Assembly (NCBI GenBank): GCA_905221115.1
Contig: CAJNBX010000002.1
Location: 233,462-297,461, forward strand
Length of the DNA stretch: 64,000 bases
Source: a bacterium
GTDB lineage: Bacteria; Bacillota; Bacilli; Lactobacillales; Streptococcaceae
Direction: 5' to 3'
Below, piece after piece: positions 8,694-18,024 of the stretch (position 1 is the first letter of the stretch; every line of letters begins with the position of its first letter). The notes under the pieces were generated by a model, which was not told where the DNA came from, ran no database searches, and saw only the letters and a program-made list of their open reading frames with translations. The position numbers were made by a program, and so were the translations under genes.

Positions 8694-9455
8694 CTACGAA
8701 CGTTTCCATTTAATAACATATTTTTCACTAATATCGACCAACTTCATACCCAGAAGACTGATAATCGATACCAGAATAATAATAGCAAACATAGTATCAT
8801 ACTGAAACAGTTTCTTGGACTGAATCATGTAGACACCTAGTCCTTCAAAGCCTCCCAACCACTCAGATACTACTGTTGTGATAAAGGCGTAGGAGACACT
8901 GACCCTCAGACCTGCATAAAAGTAAGGCAGGCTGACTGGGATTTTAAAATGCCACAGGATTTGCCAAGGCTTGGCCCGCATCAGACTAAACAAGGTCAGC
9001 ATATCCTTGTCACAATGCCTAAAACCGTCCAAAATGCTGACGATGATAGGAAAGGTTGTCGTTAAGATAATCAAGACAATCTTGGGCAAAATCCCATAAC
9101 CTAGCCACAAGACCAAGATAGGAGCTATGGCAATGGTCGGAATGGTTTGGACGACCACCATCATAGGGTAAATCAAGTCATTGAGCCAAGTCAAACTATC
9201 CATAAGTACAGCCATGAGACAGGCAATCAAGACTCCCAAAACCAACCCCAGTAAAGCCACTCTCAAGGTGGCCCAGCTATGGTGCCAGAGAAATTCTCTA
9301 TCACGAACAAAGGCCTGGAGAATTTCAAGAGGTGTCGGCAGGATAAACTTGGGGAGAAGTTTAAGCAAACCTGCTAACTGCCAGATTGACAAGACCCCTA
9401 GAAAGCCCAACAGACTAATCTGTCGTCTCAGTATACTTTTCAAGTTTCTCATCAA
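8694..9455 (-). CDS. thiX: ABC transporter permease, thiamine-pyrimidine importer
   Basis: 253 residues with about six transmembrane segments and a BPD-type permease EAA loop around SLMRAKPWQILWHFKIPVSLPYFYAGLRV. It belongs to the SsuC/TauC/ThiX group. The start at 9455 is inside the preceding thiamine-binding gene (41-base overlap) but has an AGGAGA ribosome site at a workable distance. It forms the membrane channel for the binding protein and ATPase encoded downstream. Confidence 0.82.
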   Translation of the reverse strand: MMRNLKSILRRQISLLGFLGVLSIWQLAGLLKLLPKFILPTPLEILQAFVRDREFLWHHSWATLRVALLGLVLGVLIACLMAVLMDSLTWLNDLIYPMMVVVQTIPTIAIAPILVLWLGYGILPKIVLIILTTTFPIIVSILDGFRHCDKDMLTLFSLMRAKPWQILWHFKIPVSLPYFYAGLRVSVSYAFITTVVSEWLGGFEGLGVYMIQSKKLFQYDTMFAIIILVSIISLLGMKLVDISEKYVIKWKRS

Positions 9456-9705
9456 TACTTAAAATATCTCCTACATTTATTTTGACATTGGCAAAGACAT
9501 TATCTGCCTCCTGCCCTGCTACTTCCAGCGCTTCTTTGAGAATGCGCATGAGCTCATCAAACTCCCCTTCCAAGACCGTTTCAAATGGTGTCACCACCAT
9601 GGTCACTTCTTGAACTTGCAGATAAGCAATGACTTGATCGATAACAGCAATCCGATCAATCCCCTGTGATAGGGGTAAAATTTGCAAGGCAATGCTTGCT
9701 TTCAT
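9415..9705 (-). CDS. MTH1187/YkoF-type thiamine-binding protein
   Basis: 96 residues with the MTH1187 fold pattern: a start like SIALQILPLSQG and the core VTPFETVLEGEFDELMRILKEALEVA. Members of this family bind thiamine or pyrimidine analogues, or form ferredoxin-like oligomers next to ThiXYZ transporters. It is the first gene after the TPP riboswitch, with AGGAGG before ATG 9705. It has no signal peptide, so it acts in the cytoplasm, perhaps as a receptor or carrier for imported vitamin. Confidence 0.75.
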   Translation of the reverse strand: MKASIALQILPLSQGIDRIAVIDQVIAYLQVQEVTMVVTPFETVLEGEFDELMRILKEALEVAGQEADNVFANVKINVGDILSIDEKLEKYTETTD

Positions 9706-9735
9706 AAAAACCTCCTCTTCTCATTTTCCTTTGAC

Positions 9736-9768
9736 AAAAAGAAAAACCTTTACCATATATGGGAAAGG
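9736..9768 (-). terminator. Riboswitch-controlled terminator
   Basis: CCTTTCCC and GGTAAAGG (minus strand) form a hairpin around ATATAT (9747-9768), followed by TTTTTCTTTTT. It lies between the TPP aptamer and the first gene, the usual expression platform for transcription attenuation. Confidence 0.8.
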
Positions 9769-9784
9769 TCAAGAATAGACTAAG

Positions 9785-9876
9785 TATCGTTCCCTACGCT
9801 GGCATTATCCAGATCAGGTGCGGTCGAAGCTTAACGCTTCCTCTCAGACTGTACACAGACTCCCATATATTATATG
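9785..9876 (-). promoter_or_regulatory. TPP riboswitch (THI box)
   Basis: The minus strand carries the conserved THI-box parts: GGGAGTCTG then CTGAGAGG (pyrimidine-sensing arm) and ACCTGATCTGGATAATGCC followed by AGCGTAGGGAA (pyrophosphate-sensing arm). In this class, bound thiamine pyrophosphate shuts off expression. The downstream terminator shows that control is by premature termination. Confidence 0.95.
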
Positions 9877-9881
9877 GACAT

Positions 9882-9910
9882 ATGATAGCGCAAAACAAAA
9901 AAAAAGTCAA
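9882..9910 (-). promoter_or_regulatory. Promoter of the riboswitch operon
   Basis: On the minus strand TTGACT (9905-9910) and TATCAT (9882-9887) are 17 bp apart, just ahead of the aptamer. Confidence 0.55.
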
Positions 9911-9958
9911 GGAAACTGCTTACAGAAAAGAGCAGGAAAAATTTCCTACTCCCATTTT

Positions 9959-11071
9959 CTATACTCGTTCTCCGTCACTGTTTACTCTGTAGCCATCTAC
10001 CGTCGTATTGACAGCTAAGACGCCTGAAGAGTAAGAATAATACCACTTACCAGAGACTTGATACCATCCTGTTTTCATTGCTCCTGAACTATCCAGATAA
10101 TACCACACTCCATTTTCCTTTAACCAACCTGTCTGCATTTCACCAGATGATTTCAAATAATACCAGCTAGAACCATCCTTCAACCAACCCGTTGATTTAG
10201 AGCTATTTGATTTGAAATGATACCAACTACCATTTATTTTTTTCCAACCAACAGTCAGAACATCATTGGAACTACCTTCTGTTTGATTCTGCGATGACAC
10301 AACCTCCTCTAACTGAATATAGCGACGACTTCCACTATAAGATATATAACTCAACCACTTGTACCCATCTTTTTCAAGTACCTGATCATAATGAACACTC
10401 TCACCTGGAGAATAATATGCAATTGAAGTTGCACTAACTAAAGGTTGATTTTTTATAGCTGCCATATTCTTAAAATAATGAGTTCCTCCTGTCGAAGAAG
10501 GTTGACTATTGAATACTTTGCCACTACTTACTACATTACCCCCATCCAAATCTTTAAAATGAATAAATCCTGTCATCGTATTTGCTTTTATAATTCGTTT
10601 ATTATAGGATCCTGTATAACCATAGTTGTATTCCTCAATTTCTATATTATCCCCCATTACATTTGAAACCCAGGCAACATGACCATATCCTCCTGCAGTA
10701 GACCAAGCAATAGATCCAATCGTTGGTACACTATCTACACGATAGCCTTCACGACGAGCACGATAGCCCCATTCATTCGCATTTCCATAAGCTGCCGGAA
10801 TCTCAAAACCATTGACATTACTCAAGCGAAAGGCTGCAAATGAAGTACACTGACGAGAGTACATGCGCCACTTATCAATTGCCTGACTCCCATTTTTATA
10901 GTAAGCAGGATAATCATCCCCACGCGCAATCGATCCATTTCCTCCAGAATAGGCATATACACTATCACTCGCTACTAGCATCAATCCTACTGCTAAAAAA
11001 GGAACAACCTTTTTAACTGATTTTCTCAAAGAAAATCCTATCTCTGTTACTTTGAATGGTAAAACTTTCAT
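9959..11071 (-). CDS. cbpD: Choline-binding murein hydrolase CbpD, short form
   Basis: 370 residues. A signal peptide ends near DSVYA (residue 40). A CHAP domain follows (about 41-175) with catalytic Cys75 (SRQCTSF) and His131 (GGYGHVAW). One SH3b domain (about 195-262) and four choline-binding repeats with GW and WYY motifs (about 275-355) complete it. In pneumococci CbpD is a secreted fratricide enzyme made by competent cells that lyses non-competent siblings, anchored to choline on teichoic acid. As I recall, pneumococcal CbpD is near 448 residues with two SH3b domains, so this copy lacks about one domain. A ComX-type box upstream supports competence control. Confidence 0.92.
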   Translation of the reverse strand: MKVLPFKVTEIGFSLRKSVKKVVPFLAVGLMLVASDSVYAYSGGNGSIARGDDYPAYYKNGSQAIDKWRMYSRQCTSFAAFRLSNVNGFEIPAAYGNANEWGYRARREGYRVDSVPTIGSIAWSTAGGYGHVAWVSNVMGDNIEIEEYNYGYTGSYNKRIIKANTMTGFIHFKDLDGGNVVSSGKVFNSQPSSTGGTHYFKNMAAIKNQPLVSATSIAYYSPGESVHYDQVLEKDGYKWLSYISYSGSRRYIQLEEVVSSQNQTEGSSNDVLTVGWKKINGSWYHFKSNSSKSTGWLKDGSSWYYLKSSGEMQTGWLKENGVWYYLDSSGAMKTGWYQVSGKWYYSYSSGVLAVNTTVDGYRVNSDGERV

Positions 11072-11120
11072 TCTTCCTCCTTGAAAAATAATATAAATTG
11101 AAGATTATCTTCACTTAAAC

Positions 11121-11128
11121 TATTCGGA
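11121..11128 (-). promoter_or_regulatory. ComX (cin) box of cbpD
   Basis: The minus strand reads TCCGAATA, one base from the late-competence consensus TACGAATA, after a T-rich stretch and about 50 bases before the cbpD start. Confidence 0.65.
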
Positions 11129-11160
11129 GAAAAAAGAAAAAGTGAGAAAATTTCTCACTT
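11129..11160 (-). terminator. Terminator after veg
   Basis: AAGTGAG (11140-11146) and CTCACTT (11154-11160) pair, and the minus strand continues into a T-rich run at 11129-11139. It insulates cbpD from the replication-helicase operon. Confidence 0.7.
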
Positions 11161-11426
11161 TAGTCCAGATAATGAATCAAATTCTTTTCCGTAAGGATAT
11201 CTGAATAAGTAAAGGATTCAACGTAAACATTAGCTTGTTTATCTCCTTCAACGTTTCCAAATTCCACGATAAATAGGGATGGATAAACTTCAATTAGCTT
11301 ACCCAATCTATTTTTTTGGCGCTTACGTCCATTTTCCAAAGTCATTTCAATTACATGACCCTCATGTGCCTTGATTTCTTCTTTGATTTTTTTCATCTTA
11401 GCTACATCTGTAAATGCATCTGTCAT
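11160..11426 (-). CDS. veg: Veg family protein
   Basis: 88 residues, the usual size of Veg proteins (small SH3-like beta barrel). The segment GHVIEMTLENGRKRQKNRLGKLIEVYPSLFIVEF is typical of the family. In Bacillus, Veg influences biofilm matrix regulation; its role in streptococci is unclear. The start overlaps the end of the helicase gene by four bases, so the two are coupled. A terminator overlaps its own stop codon. Confidence 0.8.
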   Translation of the reverse strand: MTDAFTDVAKMKKIKEEIKAHEGHVIEMTLENGRKRQKNRLGKLIEVYPSLFIVEFGNVEGDKQANVYVESFTYSDILTEKNLIHYLD

Positions 11427-12781
11427 CTTATTTCCTCCCTTTTTGAAATACTTGAAAATTTATTGTATTCTTTTTGAAAAATTAATTCCACTGTTCCACG
11501 AGCTCCACTACGGTTTTTCTCAATAATAACTTCTACCTTATTATTTGGTATGCCTTCCTCTTCTTCACCACCACGCTCATAGTAGTCGTCGCGATAAAGA
11601 AAGGCTACGATATCAGCATCCTGCTCAATAGACCCAGATTCACGAATATCAGACAAGACCGGTCTCTTATCCTGACGTTGTTCTACACCACGAGACAACT
11701 GACTCAGAGCAATTACTGGAACCTTCAGTTCCTTGGCTAGGATTTTCAACTGACGTGAAATTTCTGAAACCTCTTGTTGACGATTTTCCCGACCAGTTCC
11801 CGTGATAAGCTGCAAATAGTCTATTAAAATCAAACCAAGATTTCCAGTTTCTTGAGCCAGTTTACGAGAACGAGAACGAATCTCTGTAATCCGAATCCCT
11901 GGCGTATCATCGATATAGATACTTGCATTAGCTAGATTCCCTTGAGCAATGGTATATTTTTGCCACTCCTCATCGGTCAATTGACCCGTACGGATAGAAT
12001 GCGATTCCACCAAACCTTCTGCTGCCAACATACGATCCACTAGACTTTCCGCACCCATTTCAAGCGAAAAGATAGCAACCGTTTTGTCCAACTTAGTCCC
12101 AATGTTCTGAGCAATATTCAAGGCAAAGGCTGTCTTACCAACCGCCGGACGGGCTGCTAGGATAATCAACTCCTCCTCATGCAAACCAGTCGTCATATGA
12201 TCCAGATCACGGTAGCCCGTCGCAATACCTGTAATATCGGTCGTTTGTTGCGAGCGAGCTTCCAGATTCCCAAAGTTGACATTCAACACATCTCGAATAT
12301 TCTTAAATCCACTTCGATTTGCATTTTCACTGACATCAATCAAGCCTTTTTCTGCCTGAGCAATAATTTCATCAGCTGGTTGCGAAGCCTCGTAAGCTTG
12401 ATTGACAGACTCTGTCAACTTAGCGATTAAACGACGTAGCATTGCTTTTTCTGCAACAATCTTAGCATAATACTCCGCATTAGCAGAAGTTGGCACAGAA
12501 TTGACAATCTCAACCAAGTAAGACAGGCCACCAATATTCTGCAAATCACCTTGATTATCAAGAATAGTACGAACCGTTGTTGCATCTATGGCATCGCCAC
12601 GATCGGATAAATCAACCATGGCTTGAAAAATCAAACGATGGGCATACTTAAAAAAGTCCCGAGACTCAATGTATTCTCGCACAAAAACAAGCTTACTCTC
12701 GTCAATAAAGATAGCCCCTAAAACGGATTGCTCAGCTAAGATATCTTGAGGTTGTACTCGTAACTCTTCTACTTCTGCCAT
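11423..12781 (-). CDS. dnaC: Replicative DNA helicase (DnaB family; called DnaC in Gram-positives)
   Basis: 452 residues. The N-terminal DnaB domain (about 10-110) is followed by a RecA-like ATPase with Walker A ARPAVGKTAFALN (near 208-220), Walker B LGLILIDYLQLI and the conserved SQLSRGVEQRQDKRP region. The hexamer unwinds DNA at the fork on the lagging-strand template. It follows rplI and gdpP on the same strand with a short gap, an arrangement also seen in other Firmicutes. Confidence 0.96.
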   Translation of the reverse strand: MAEVEELRVQPQDILAEQSVLGAIFIDESKLVFVREYIESRDFFKYAHRLIFQAMVDLSDRGDAIDATTVRTILDNQGDLQNIGGLSYLVEIVNSVPTSANAEYYAKIVAEKAMLRRLIAKLTESVNQAYEASQPADEIIAQAEKGLIDVSENANRSGFKNIRDVLNVNFGNLEARSQQTTDITGIATGYRDLDHMTTGLHEEELIILAARPAVGKTAFALNIAQNIGTKLDKTVAIFSLEMGAESLVDRMLAAEGLVESHSIRTGQLTDEEWQKYTIAQGNLANASIYIDDTPGIRITEIRSRSRKLAQETGNLGLILIDYLQLITGTGRENRQQEVSEISRQLKILAKELKVPVIALSQLSRGVEQRQDKRPVLSDIRESGSIEQDADIVAFLYRDDYYERGGEEEEGIPNNKVEVIIEKNRSGARGTVELIFQKEYNKFSSISKREEIR

Positions 12782-12824
12782 CAGACTTCCCTTCCTTTTA
12801 CAATCTTGTCAAGAAGGTGTAAAC

Positions 12825-13277
12825 TTATCCTTCCTTCACACGAAGATTGATTACACTTGTAATATCTTGATAGATTTTCACTGGCACATCGATCAAACCA
12901 ACTGCTCGAATCGGAGCTTGTACTTGGATATAACGTTTATCAATCTTAATTCCAAATTGCTTTTGCAATTCTTCTGCAATCTTCTTATTGGTAATTGAAC
13001 CAAAAGTACGGCCATCTGGACCAACTTTTTCAACAAATTCTACAATAGTTTCTTCTGCTTCAAGTTGGGCTTTAATTGCTTTTGCTTCTGCAATCATCTC
13101 AGCGTGAGCTTTTTCTTCAGATTTTTGTTTACCACGAAGCTCACCTACCGCTTGAGCAGTCGCTTCTTTGGCTAGGTTCTTTTTGATAAGAAAGTTTTGT
13201 GCATACCCTGTTGGTACTTCCTTAATTTCGCCTTTTTTACCTTTTCCTTTGACATCTGCTAAAAAGATTACTTTCAT
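12825..13277 (-). CDS. rplI: 50S ribosomal protein L9
   Basis: 150 residues with the N-terminal L9 signature [21 protein letters not shown] and [13 protein letters not shown], a long central helix and the C-terminal RNA-binding domain. L9 binds 23S rRNA near the L1 stalk and affects frame maintenance. Its start overlaps the end of gdpP by four bases. Confidence 0.97.
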   Translation of the reverse strand: MKVIFLADVKGKGKKGEIKEVPTGYAQNFLIKKNLAKEATAQAVGELRGKQKSEEKAHAEMIAEAKAIKAQLEAEETIVEFVEKVGPDGRTFGSITNKKIAEELQKQFGIKIDKRYIQVQAPIRAVGLIDVPVKIYQDITSVINLRVKEG

Positions 13278-15247
13278 TCTTCTTTCTCCTTTTCCTTTAT
13301 TTCATTTAATACAATTTCTGTCAGTTTTTCACCTGCTTCTGACAAGGTTGAATCCTTAATTTGAGCTGCTGCCAAATTAAAGTGGCCTCCACCTCCCAGC
13401 TCTTCCATGATCCGTTGTACATTCAACTTACTACGACTGCGAGCTGAGATAGAGATAAATCCTTGTGTATTCTTCGCAAGAACAAAACTCGCTTCAATAC
13501 CTGACATAGCTAACATGGCATCTGCTGCCTTACTAATAACAACCGTATCATAGCATTTCGAGTCCTTAGCCTCTGCTATCAGTACATCTGAACCTAATTT
13601 ACGTCCCTGTAAAATCAGTTCATTGACCTCACGATATTCTTCAAAATCCGTCGCAGCAATTTCTTGGATAGCAATACTATCACTTCCTCTCGTTCTGAGA
13701 TAGCTAGCAACATCAAATGTCCGACTAGTCACTCGTGAGGTGAAATTTTTAGTATCCAGCATCATACCAGCCATTAAAACACTTGCTTGCATACGACTCA
13801 AACGATTTTTCTTAGAATTCTGGAACTGAATCAATTCCGTTACCAACTCACTGGCACTACTTGCACCACTTTCGATATAAGTAATAACCGCATTATCTGG
13901 AAAATCCTGATCCCTTCTATGGTGGTCAATAACAATAGTTTGGGTAAATAAATCATAAAATTCTTTCGATAAAGTTAAAGCTGTCTTTGAATGGTCTACA
14001 AGAATCAACAAAGAACGATTGGTTACCATCCCCATTGCATCCTTAACAGACAACAACTTCGTAACTCCTTCTTTTTCTAAGAATGAAACAGCTCGTTCAA
14101 TATCCGGCGACATTTGTTCTTCATCATAAAGAGCATAACTATTTTCTGTTACATTACTAGCAAATAACTGCATACCTACAGCAGAACCCAAAGCATCCAT
14201 ATCAAGGTTTTTATGACCAACTACAAAAACCTGATCTACACTTCTAATTTTATCTGAAATAGCTGTCATCATAGCGCGCGTACGTGTCCTTGTACGCTTG
14301 ATTGACGCCGCAGATCCACCACCAAAATAAACTGGATTTTTCGTTTCGTCATTCTCCTTGACAACCACTTGGTCGCCACCACGCACTTCAGCCAAGTTCA
14401 AATTGAGCAAAGCAACTTTCCCTATTTCATCATGATTTCCATCACCATAAGAAAATCCCATACTTAAGGTCAAGGGCAACTGTCTCTGTTTCGACTCTTC
14501 TCTGAAAGCATCAATAACAGAAAATTTATCGTTCATCAATCCCTCAAGCACCGTGTAGTCCGTAAATAGATAAAAGCGATCCATACTCACTCGACGGGAG
14601 AACATGGCATGCTTCCCAGCAAATTCTGAAACAAAATTGGCTACAAAACTATTAATATGACTGATATCAGACTCCGATGTTTCATCTTCTAAGTCATCGT
14701 AGTTGTCAACAGAAACAATCCCAATCACAGGTCGACTCGTTACTAACTCAACAGTCGCTTCGTATTCTCCAGACACATCAAAGAAATAAAGAACTCCAGA
14801 TACCTTGTCCATATGAACCGAATAACGGATCTCACCTAAGGTGGCATAAGAACCTGGATTTCCTACCGATGCCTTGATAATTGTTTGAATTAATGCCACA
14901 TCAATCTCGCCCACTTCATTAGTTAAAATCAATTCAGCGTAAGGATTGAACCATTCAACTTCACCTGACGATAAGTCTAATTTAATAACTCCGACAGGCA
15001 TCTGTTCTAACAAGGTTGTCAAACTTTCTTCAGCTTGGTGGTTTACATACTGGATTTGTTCTACTTCACTCCTTGAGTAGTAGTCTCTCTGATGGATGAA
15101 TAATAAACTATATGAACCCAAAATAAGTAGTAAAAGAAATAGCGTTACCAGTGTATTCGTTACAAAAACAAGTTGCACAGATAGCACTCCGAACGCCACT
15201 ATTCCTAATATTAAGGGGAAAATAGGACTTACATAAAATTTTTTCAT
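13274..15247 (-). CDS. gdpP: Cyclic-di-AMP phosphodiesterase GdpP (Pde1)
   Basis: 657 residues from ATG 15247. Two transmembrane segments (about 7-50) are followed by a PAS domain, a degenerate GGDEF domain, and DHH/DHHA1 domains with [23 protein letters not shown] and C-terminal [12 protein letters not shown]. It cleaves c-di-AMP to pApA and so tunes potassium, osmotic and cell-wall balance, and competence in pneumococci. I reject the longer start at 15268, because its ATG overlaps the TATAAT -10 element; GAGG before 15247 fits better. Overlap with rplI implies an operon. Confidence 0.94.
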   Translation of the reverse strand: MKKFYVSPIFPLILGIVAFGVLSVQLVFVTNTLVTLFLLLLILGSYSLLFIHQRDYYSRSEVEQIQYVNHQAEESLTTLLEQMPVGVIKLDLSSGEVEWFNPYAELILTNEVGEIDVALIQTIIKASVGNPGSYATLGEIRYSVHMDKVSGVLYFFDVSGEYEATVELVTSRPVIGIVSVDNYDDLEDETSESDISHINSFVANFVSEFAGKHAMFSRRVSMDRFYLFTDYTVLEGLMNDKFSVIDAFREESKQRQLPLTLSMGFSYGDGNHDEIGKVALLNLNLAEVRGGDQVVVKENDETKNPVYFGGGSAASIKRTRTRTRAMMTAISDKIRSVDQVFVVGHKNLDMDALGSAVGMQLFASNVTENSYALYDEEQMSPDIERAVSFLEKEGVTKLLSVKDAMGMVTNRSLLILVDHSKTALTLSKEFYDLFTQTIVIDHHRRDQDFPDNAVITYIESGASSASELVTELIQFQNSKKNRLSRMQASVLMAGMMLDTKNFTSRVTSRTFDVASYLRTRGSDSIAIQEIAATDFEEYREVNELILQGRKLGSDVLIAEAKDSKCYDTVVISKAADAMLAMSGIEASFVLAKNTQGFISISARSRSKLNVQRIMEELGGGGHFNLAAAQIKDSTLSEAGEKLTEIVLNEIKEKEKEE

Positions 15248-15266
15248 TCCAAACCTCTTGGCACCC

Positions 15267-15272
15267 ATTATA
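15267..15272 (-). promoter_or_regulatory. Extended -10 element upstream of gdpP
   Basis: Minus strand TGG-TATAAT, an extended -10 motif; it decides against the upstream ATG as start of gdpP. A clear -35 was not seen. Confidence 0.55.
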
Positions 15273-15331
15273 CCATAATAACCACCAAAAAGCGACTTTT
15301 TAAAAGTGTAATCAGTAATTCTATCAATTAT

Positions 15332-15369
15332 AAGAAAAAGGAGGTTTACAATTCAGTAAACCTTCCTTT
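15332..15369 (-). terminator. Terminator of hpf
   Basis: AAAGGAGGTTTAC and GTAAACCTTCCTTT pair with one bulged base around AATTCA, followed on the minus strand by TTTTTCTTA. Confidence 0.75.
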
Positions 15370-15382
15370 ACACATATTGAAA

Positions 15383-15931
15383 TTAAGATTCTTTAACTTC
15401 TAACAGTCCAATCTCGCCATCTTCACGACGATAAATCACATTAGTTGTTTGATCTTCAACATCCACATAGATAAAGAAATCATGTCCCAACAAATCCATC
15501 TGTAGAATAGCTTCTTCCAAATCCATTGGTTTTAAATCAATTTGTTTTGAACGAACAACTCTAGATTGGACAACATTTGTATCTTCTACCAAAGCATCTG
15601 TAAATAATTGACTAGTTGCTACCTTGTTTTTATTTTTACGCTCGATTTTTGTTTTATTTTTACGAATCTGACGTTCAATTTTATCGGTTACAAGGTCAAT
15701 TGAACCATACATATCTTGAGACACATCTTCTGCACGAAGAGTAATTGAGCCAAGCGGAATCGTTACTTCCACTTTCGCAGTTTTTTCACGATACACCTTC
15801 AAGTTAACTCGAGCATCCAACTCTTGTTCAGCTTGAAAATACTTTTCGATCTTTTCGAGTTTAGAAACTACATAATCACGAATTGCTTCTGTTACTTCTA
15901 GGTTTTCACCACGGATACTATATTTAATCAT
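15383..15931 (-). CDS. hpf: Long-form ribosome hibernation promoting factor
   Basis: 182 residues, the long HPF type found in Firmicutes. The N-terminal S30AE domain (about 1-100, start MIKYSIRGENLEVTEAIRDY) binds in the 30S decoding channel. The C-terminal domain (about 125-182, with KPMDLEEAILQMDLLGHDFFIYVD) dimerises 70S ribosomes into 100S. It stores ribosomes in resting cells. It sits just downstream of comFC on the same strand with about 80 bp between; in pneumococci it is reported among genes raised during competence, which would fit read-through from comF. Confidence 0.94.
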   Translation of the reverse strand: MIKYSIRGENLEVTEAIRDYVVSKLEKIEKYFQAEQELDARVNLKVYREKTAKVEVTIPLGSITLRAEDVSQDMYGSIDLVTDKIERQIRKNKTKIERKNKNKVATSQLFTDALVEDTNVVQSRVVRSKQIDLKPMDLEEAILQMDLLGHDFFIYVDVEDQTTNVIYRREDGEIGLLEVKES

Positions 15932-16010
15932 ATGAGTACCTTCTTTCTAAACATTTTTGTTTTTCTGATTTCATTATAACGCTTTCATTTTATTTTTGCA
16001 AATTTTTTCC

Positions 16011-16673
16011 TCATCTTACAAGGGAAAATGTTTTCACATCCTCAGCACCCGCTTCTTCCAGCAATCTCTTCACACGATTTATAGTTGTTCCAGTAGTATA
16101 AATATCATCTATAAGTAGGATTTTTTTAGGAATAGTGACTCCACTTTTAATAAAGAAAGGAAATTCTGTCTCCAAACGCTCTGAGCGACTTTTAGAAGAA
16201 CTAGCTCGCTCTTCTCTCTTTTCTAATAAATCCAGATACGCAAAGCCTGCTGCATCAACTAAACCTTCAACCTGATTAAATCCTCTATCAGCATATCTAT
16301 CAGGACTTAGGGGAATTACAACAAATTGATACTCTTTGTACTTTTTTAACTCCTCACTTAAAAATGAAGCGAACACTTTTCTTAAAAGAAAGTCTCCATC
16401 AAACTTATACCGACTGAAAAAATCCTTCATAGCTTGATTGTAAGTAAAAATCGCTCTATGACTGACCTCAACTCCTTCTTTACACCAAAATTGACAATCT
16501 TGACACTTCGTTGACAAACCTGTTTTCATACAGTTTGAACAGTTCTCTTCTCCAATCCTCTCAAAAGTAGAGTCACAGTCTGAACAAAGACAAGAGTCAT
16601 CATTTTTCAGAAGTAAGAGACTACTAAAAGTTAAAACGGCCTTCATAGTCTGCCCACACAATAAGCACTTCAT
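16011..16673 (-). CDS. comFC: ComFC phosphoribosyltransferase-like competence protein
   Basis: 220 residues. The N-terminus has zinc-type cysteine pairs (CLLCGQ, CSDCD, CSNC, CQDC). The C-terminal part is a type I phosphoribosyltransferase fold with ILLIDDIYTTGTTINR, the PRPP-binding motif. ComFC is needed for efficient uptake of transforming DNA and works with ComFA at the membrane. Its start overlaps the comFA stop by four bases, so both are made from the combox ahead of comFA. Confidence 0.92.
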   Translation of the reverse strand: MKCLLCGQTMKAVLTFSSLLLLKNDDSCLCSDCDSTFERIGEENCSNCMKTGLSTKCQDCQFWCKEGVEVSHRAIFTYNQAMKDFFSRYKFDGDFLLRKVFASFLSEELKKYKEYQFVVIPLSPDRYADRGFNQVEGLVDAAGFAYLDLLEKREERASSSKSRSERLETEFPFFIKSGVTIPKKILLIDDIYTTGTTINRVKRLLEEAGAEDVKTFSLVR

Positions 16674-17968
16674 AGCCCCGCCTCCTTATTCATCTGCTGA
16701 ATTTCCTTAATTGCCTTCTTGATTGAAGTATTTAACCCATCATGGAAAAAAAGCAAATCTCCTGTCGGTCTGTCCATACTCCGACCGACACGGCCTCCAA
16801 TCTGTATTAAACTAGACTTGGTAAACAGACGATGATTGGCCTCTACTACGAAAACATCCACACAAGGAAAGGTAACTCCACGCTCCAATATTGTCGTACT
16901 GATAAGTATTGTCAGTTCTCCATCTCGAAAAGCTTGCACCTGCTCTAATCGATCTTCCGTAACTGAAGACACAAAACCAATTTTCTCATGCGGAAATTCC
17001 TTCTGTAAGACTTCTTTTAATTGCTCCCCTTTCTTAATTTCTGAAGCAAAAATGAGTAACGGATAAGCTGTCTTTCTCTGTTTCTCGATATAAAACTTTA
17101 ATTTTGGTGACAAATGATTCTTATCTAAGTAGCGATTAAAATCAGATAACCAAACTGGTTTTGGAATAATCAATGGATTCCCATGAAATCGTCTAGGCAA
17201 ACTCAACCTTTTTAATTCTCCTAAACGGACTTTCCTATCTAACTCATCTGTCGAAGTCGCTGTTAAAAAGATTCTCAGCCCATTCTCCTTTACACTATTC
17301 TTGACAGCATAGTAAAGCGTGGGGTTGTCAACATAAGGAAAGGCATCTACTTCATCCACTATTAGTAAATCAAAAGCTTGATAAAATTTTAATAACTGAT
17401 GGGTTGTCGCAACAACTAGTGGTGTTCTAAAATAAGGTCCCGATTCTCCATGTAGGAGGGCTATCTTACAAGCAAAATCCTTTTGCAGGCGCTTATACAG
17501 CTCCAAACAAACATCTATGCGAGGACTGGCCAAACACACTGCACCACCTCTATTAATCACCTTAGCCACAACTTGATAAATCATTTCTGTCTTTCCAGCC
17601 CCTGTCACCGCATGTACCAAGGTTGACTCTTGCTTGTCTACTGCTTGAATCAATCCCTCTGACACCTTTTCTTGAAAAGGAGTTAATTGACCACGCCATT
17701 TAAGAACATCCTGTTTAGGAAAATCCTCCTGCGGAAAATAGTATAAAGCTTGGTCACTCCTGACTCGCTTCATCAGCAAGCACTCTCGACAATAGTAAGC
17801 ACCGATGGGCAAATACCATTCCTCTAGAATAATACTATTACAACGTTGACAGAAAAGTTTCCCCTTCTCCTTTCTCATTGCGGGAAGCTTCTCCGCCAAC
17901 TGACGCTCCTCTTCTGTTAATTCATTCTCAGTAAACAAACGACCGAGATAGTTTGGATTTACTTTCAT
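16670..17968 (-). CDS. comFA: ComFA DNA-uptake ATPase/helicase
   Basis: 432 residues. The N-terminal part has a four-cysteine zinc site (CQRC and later CREC, about 40-63). A superfamily-2 helicase core follows with Walker A AVTGAGKTEM (about 120-129), DEVD box, the SAT-like LTATS and the C-terminal QIGGRVGRS motif. It drives single-stranded DNA through the ComEC channel during transformation. A perfect TACGAATA box lies only seven bases upstream of the ATG, so the message must have an extremely short leader. Divergent from yigZ. Confidence 0.95.
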   Translation of the reverse strand: MKVNPNYLGRLFTENELTEEERQLAEKLPAMRKEKGKLFCQRCNSIILEEWYLPIGAYYCRECLLMKRVRSDQALYYFPQEDFPKQDVLKWRGQLTPFQEKVSEGLIQAVDKQESTLVHAVTGAGKTEMIYQVVAKVINRGGAVCLASPRIDVCLELYKRLQKDFACKIALLHGESGPYFRTPLVVATTHQLLKFYQAFDLLIVDEVDAFPYVDNPTLYYAVKNSVKENGLRIFLTATSTDELDRKVRLGELKRLSLPRRFHGNPLIIPKPVWLSDFNRYLDKNHLSPKLKFYIEKQRKTAYPLLIFASEIKKGEQLKEVLQKEFPHEKIGFVSSVTEDRLEQVQAFRDGELTILISTTILERGVTFPCVDVFVVEANHRLFTKSSLIQIGGRVGRSMDRPTGDLLFFHDGLNTSIKKAIKEIQQMNKEAGL

Positions 17969-17975
17969 ACTTCTT

Positions 17976-17983
17976 TATTCGTA
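17976..17983 (-). promoter_or_regulatory. ComX (cin) box of comFA
   Basis: Minus strand TACGAATA, a perfect late-competence sigma-X box. Only AAAGAAGT separates it from the comFA ATG (17966-17968). Confidence 0.88.
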
Positions 17984-18012
17984 AAAGCCTAGCACTTTAG
18001 ATGATTTTTTAG

Positions 18013-18018
18013 TACAAT
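18013..18018 (+). promoter_or_regulatory. -10 element of yigZ
   Basis: TACAAT lies six bases before ATG 18025, which predicts transcription starting at or next to the start codon. No good -35 was seen. Confidence 0.45.
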
Positions 18019-18024
18019 TAAATC

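Noticed and set aside
15248..15268. Longer gdpP start
   Set aside because: Its ATG overlaps the TATAAT -10 element, so it would not be in the message.
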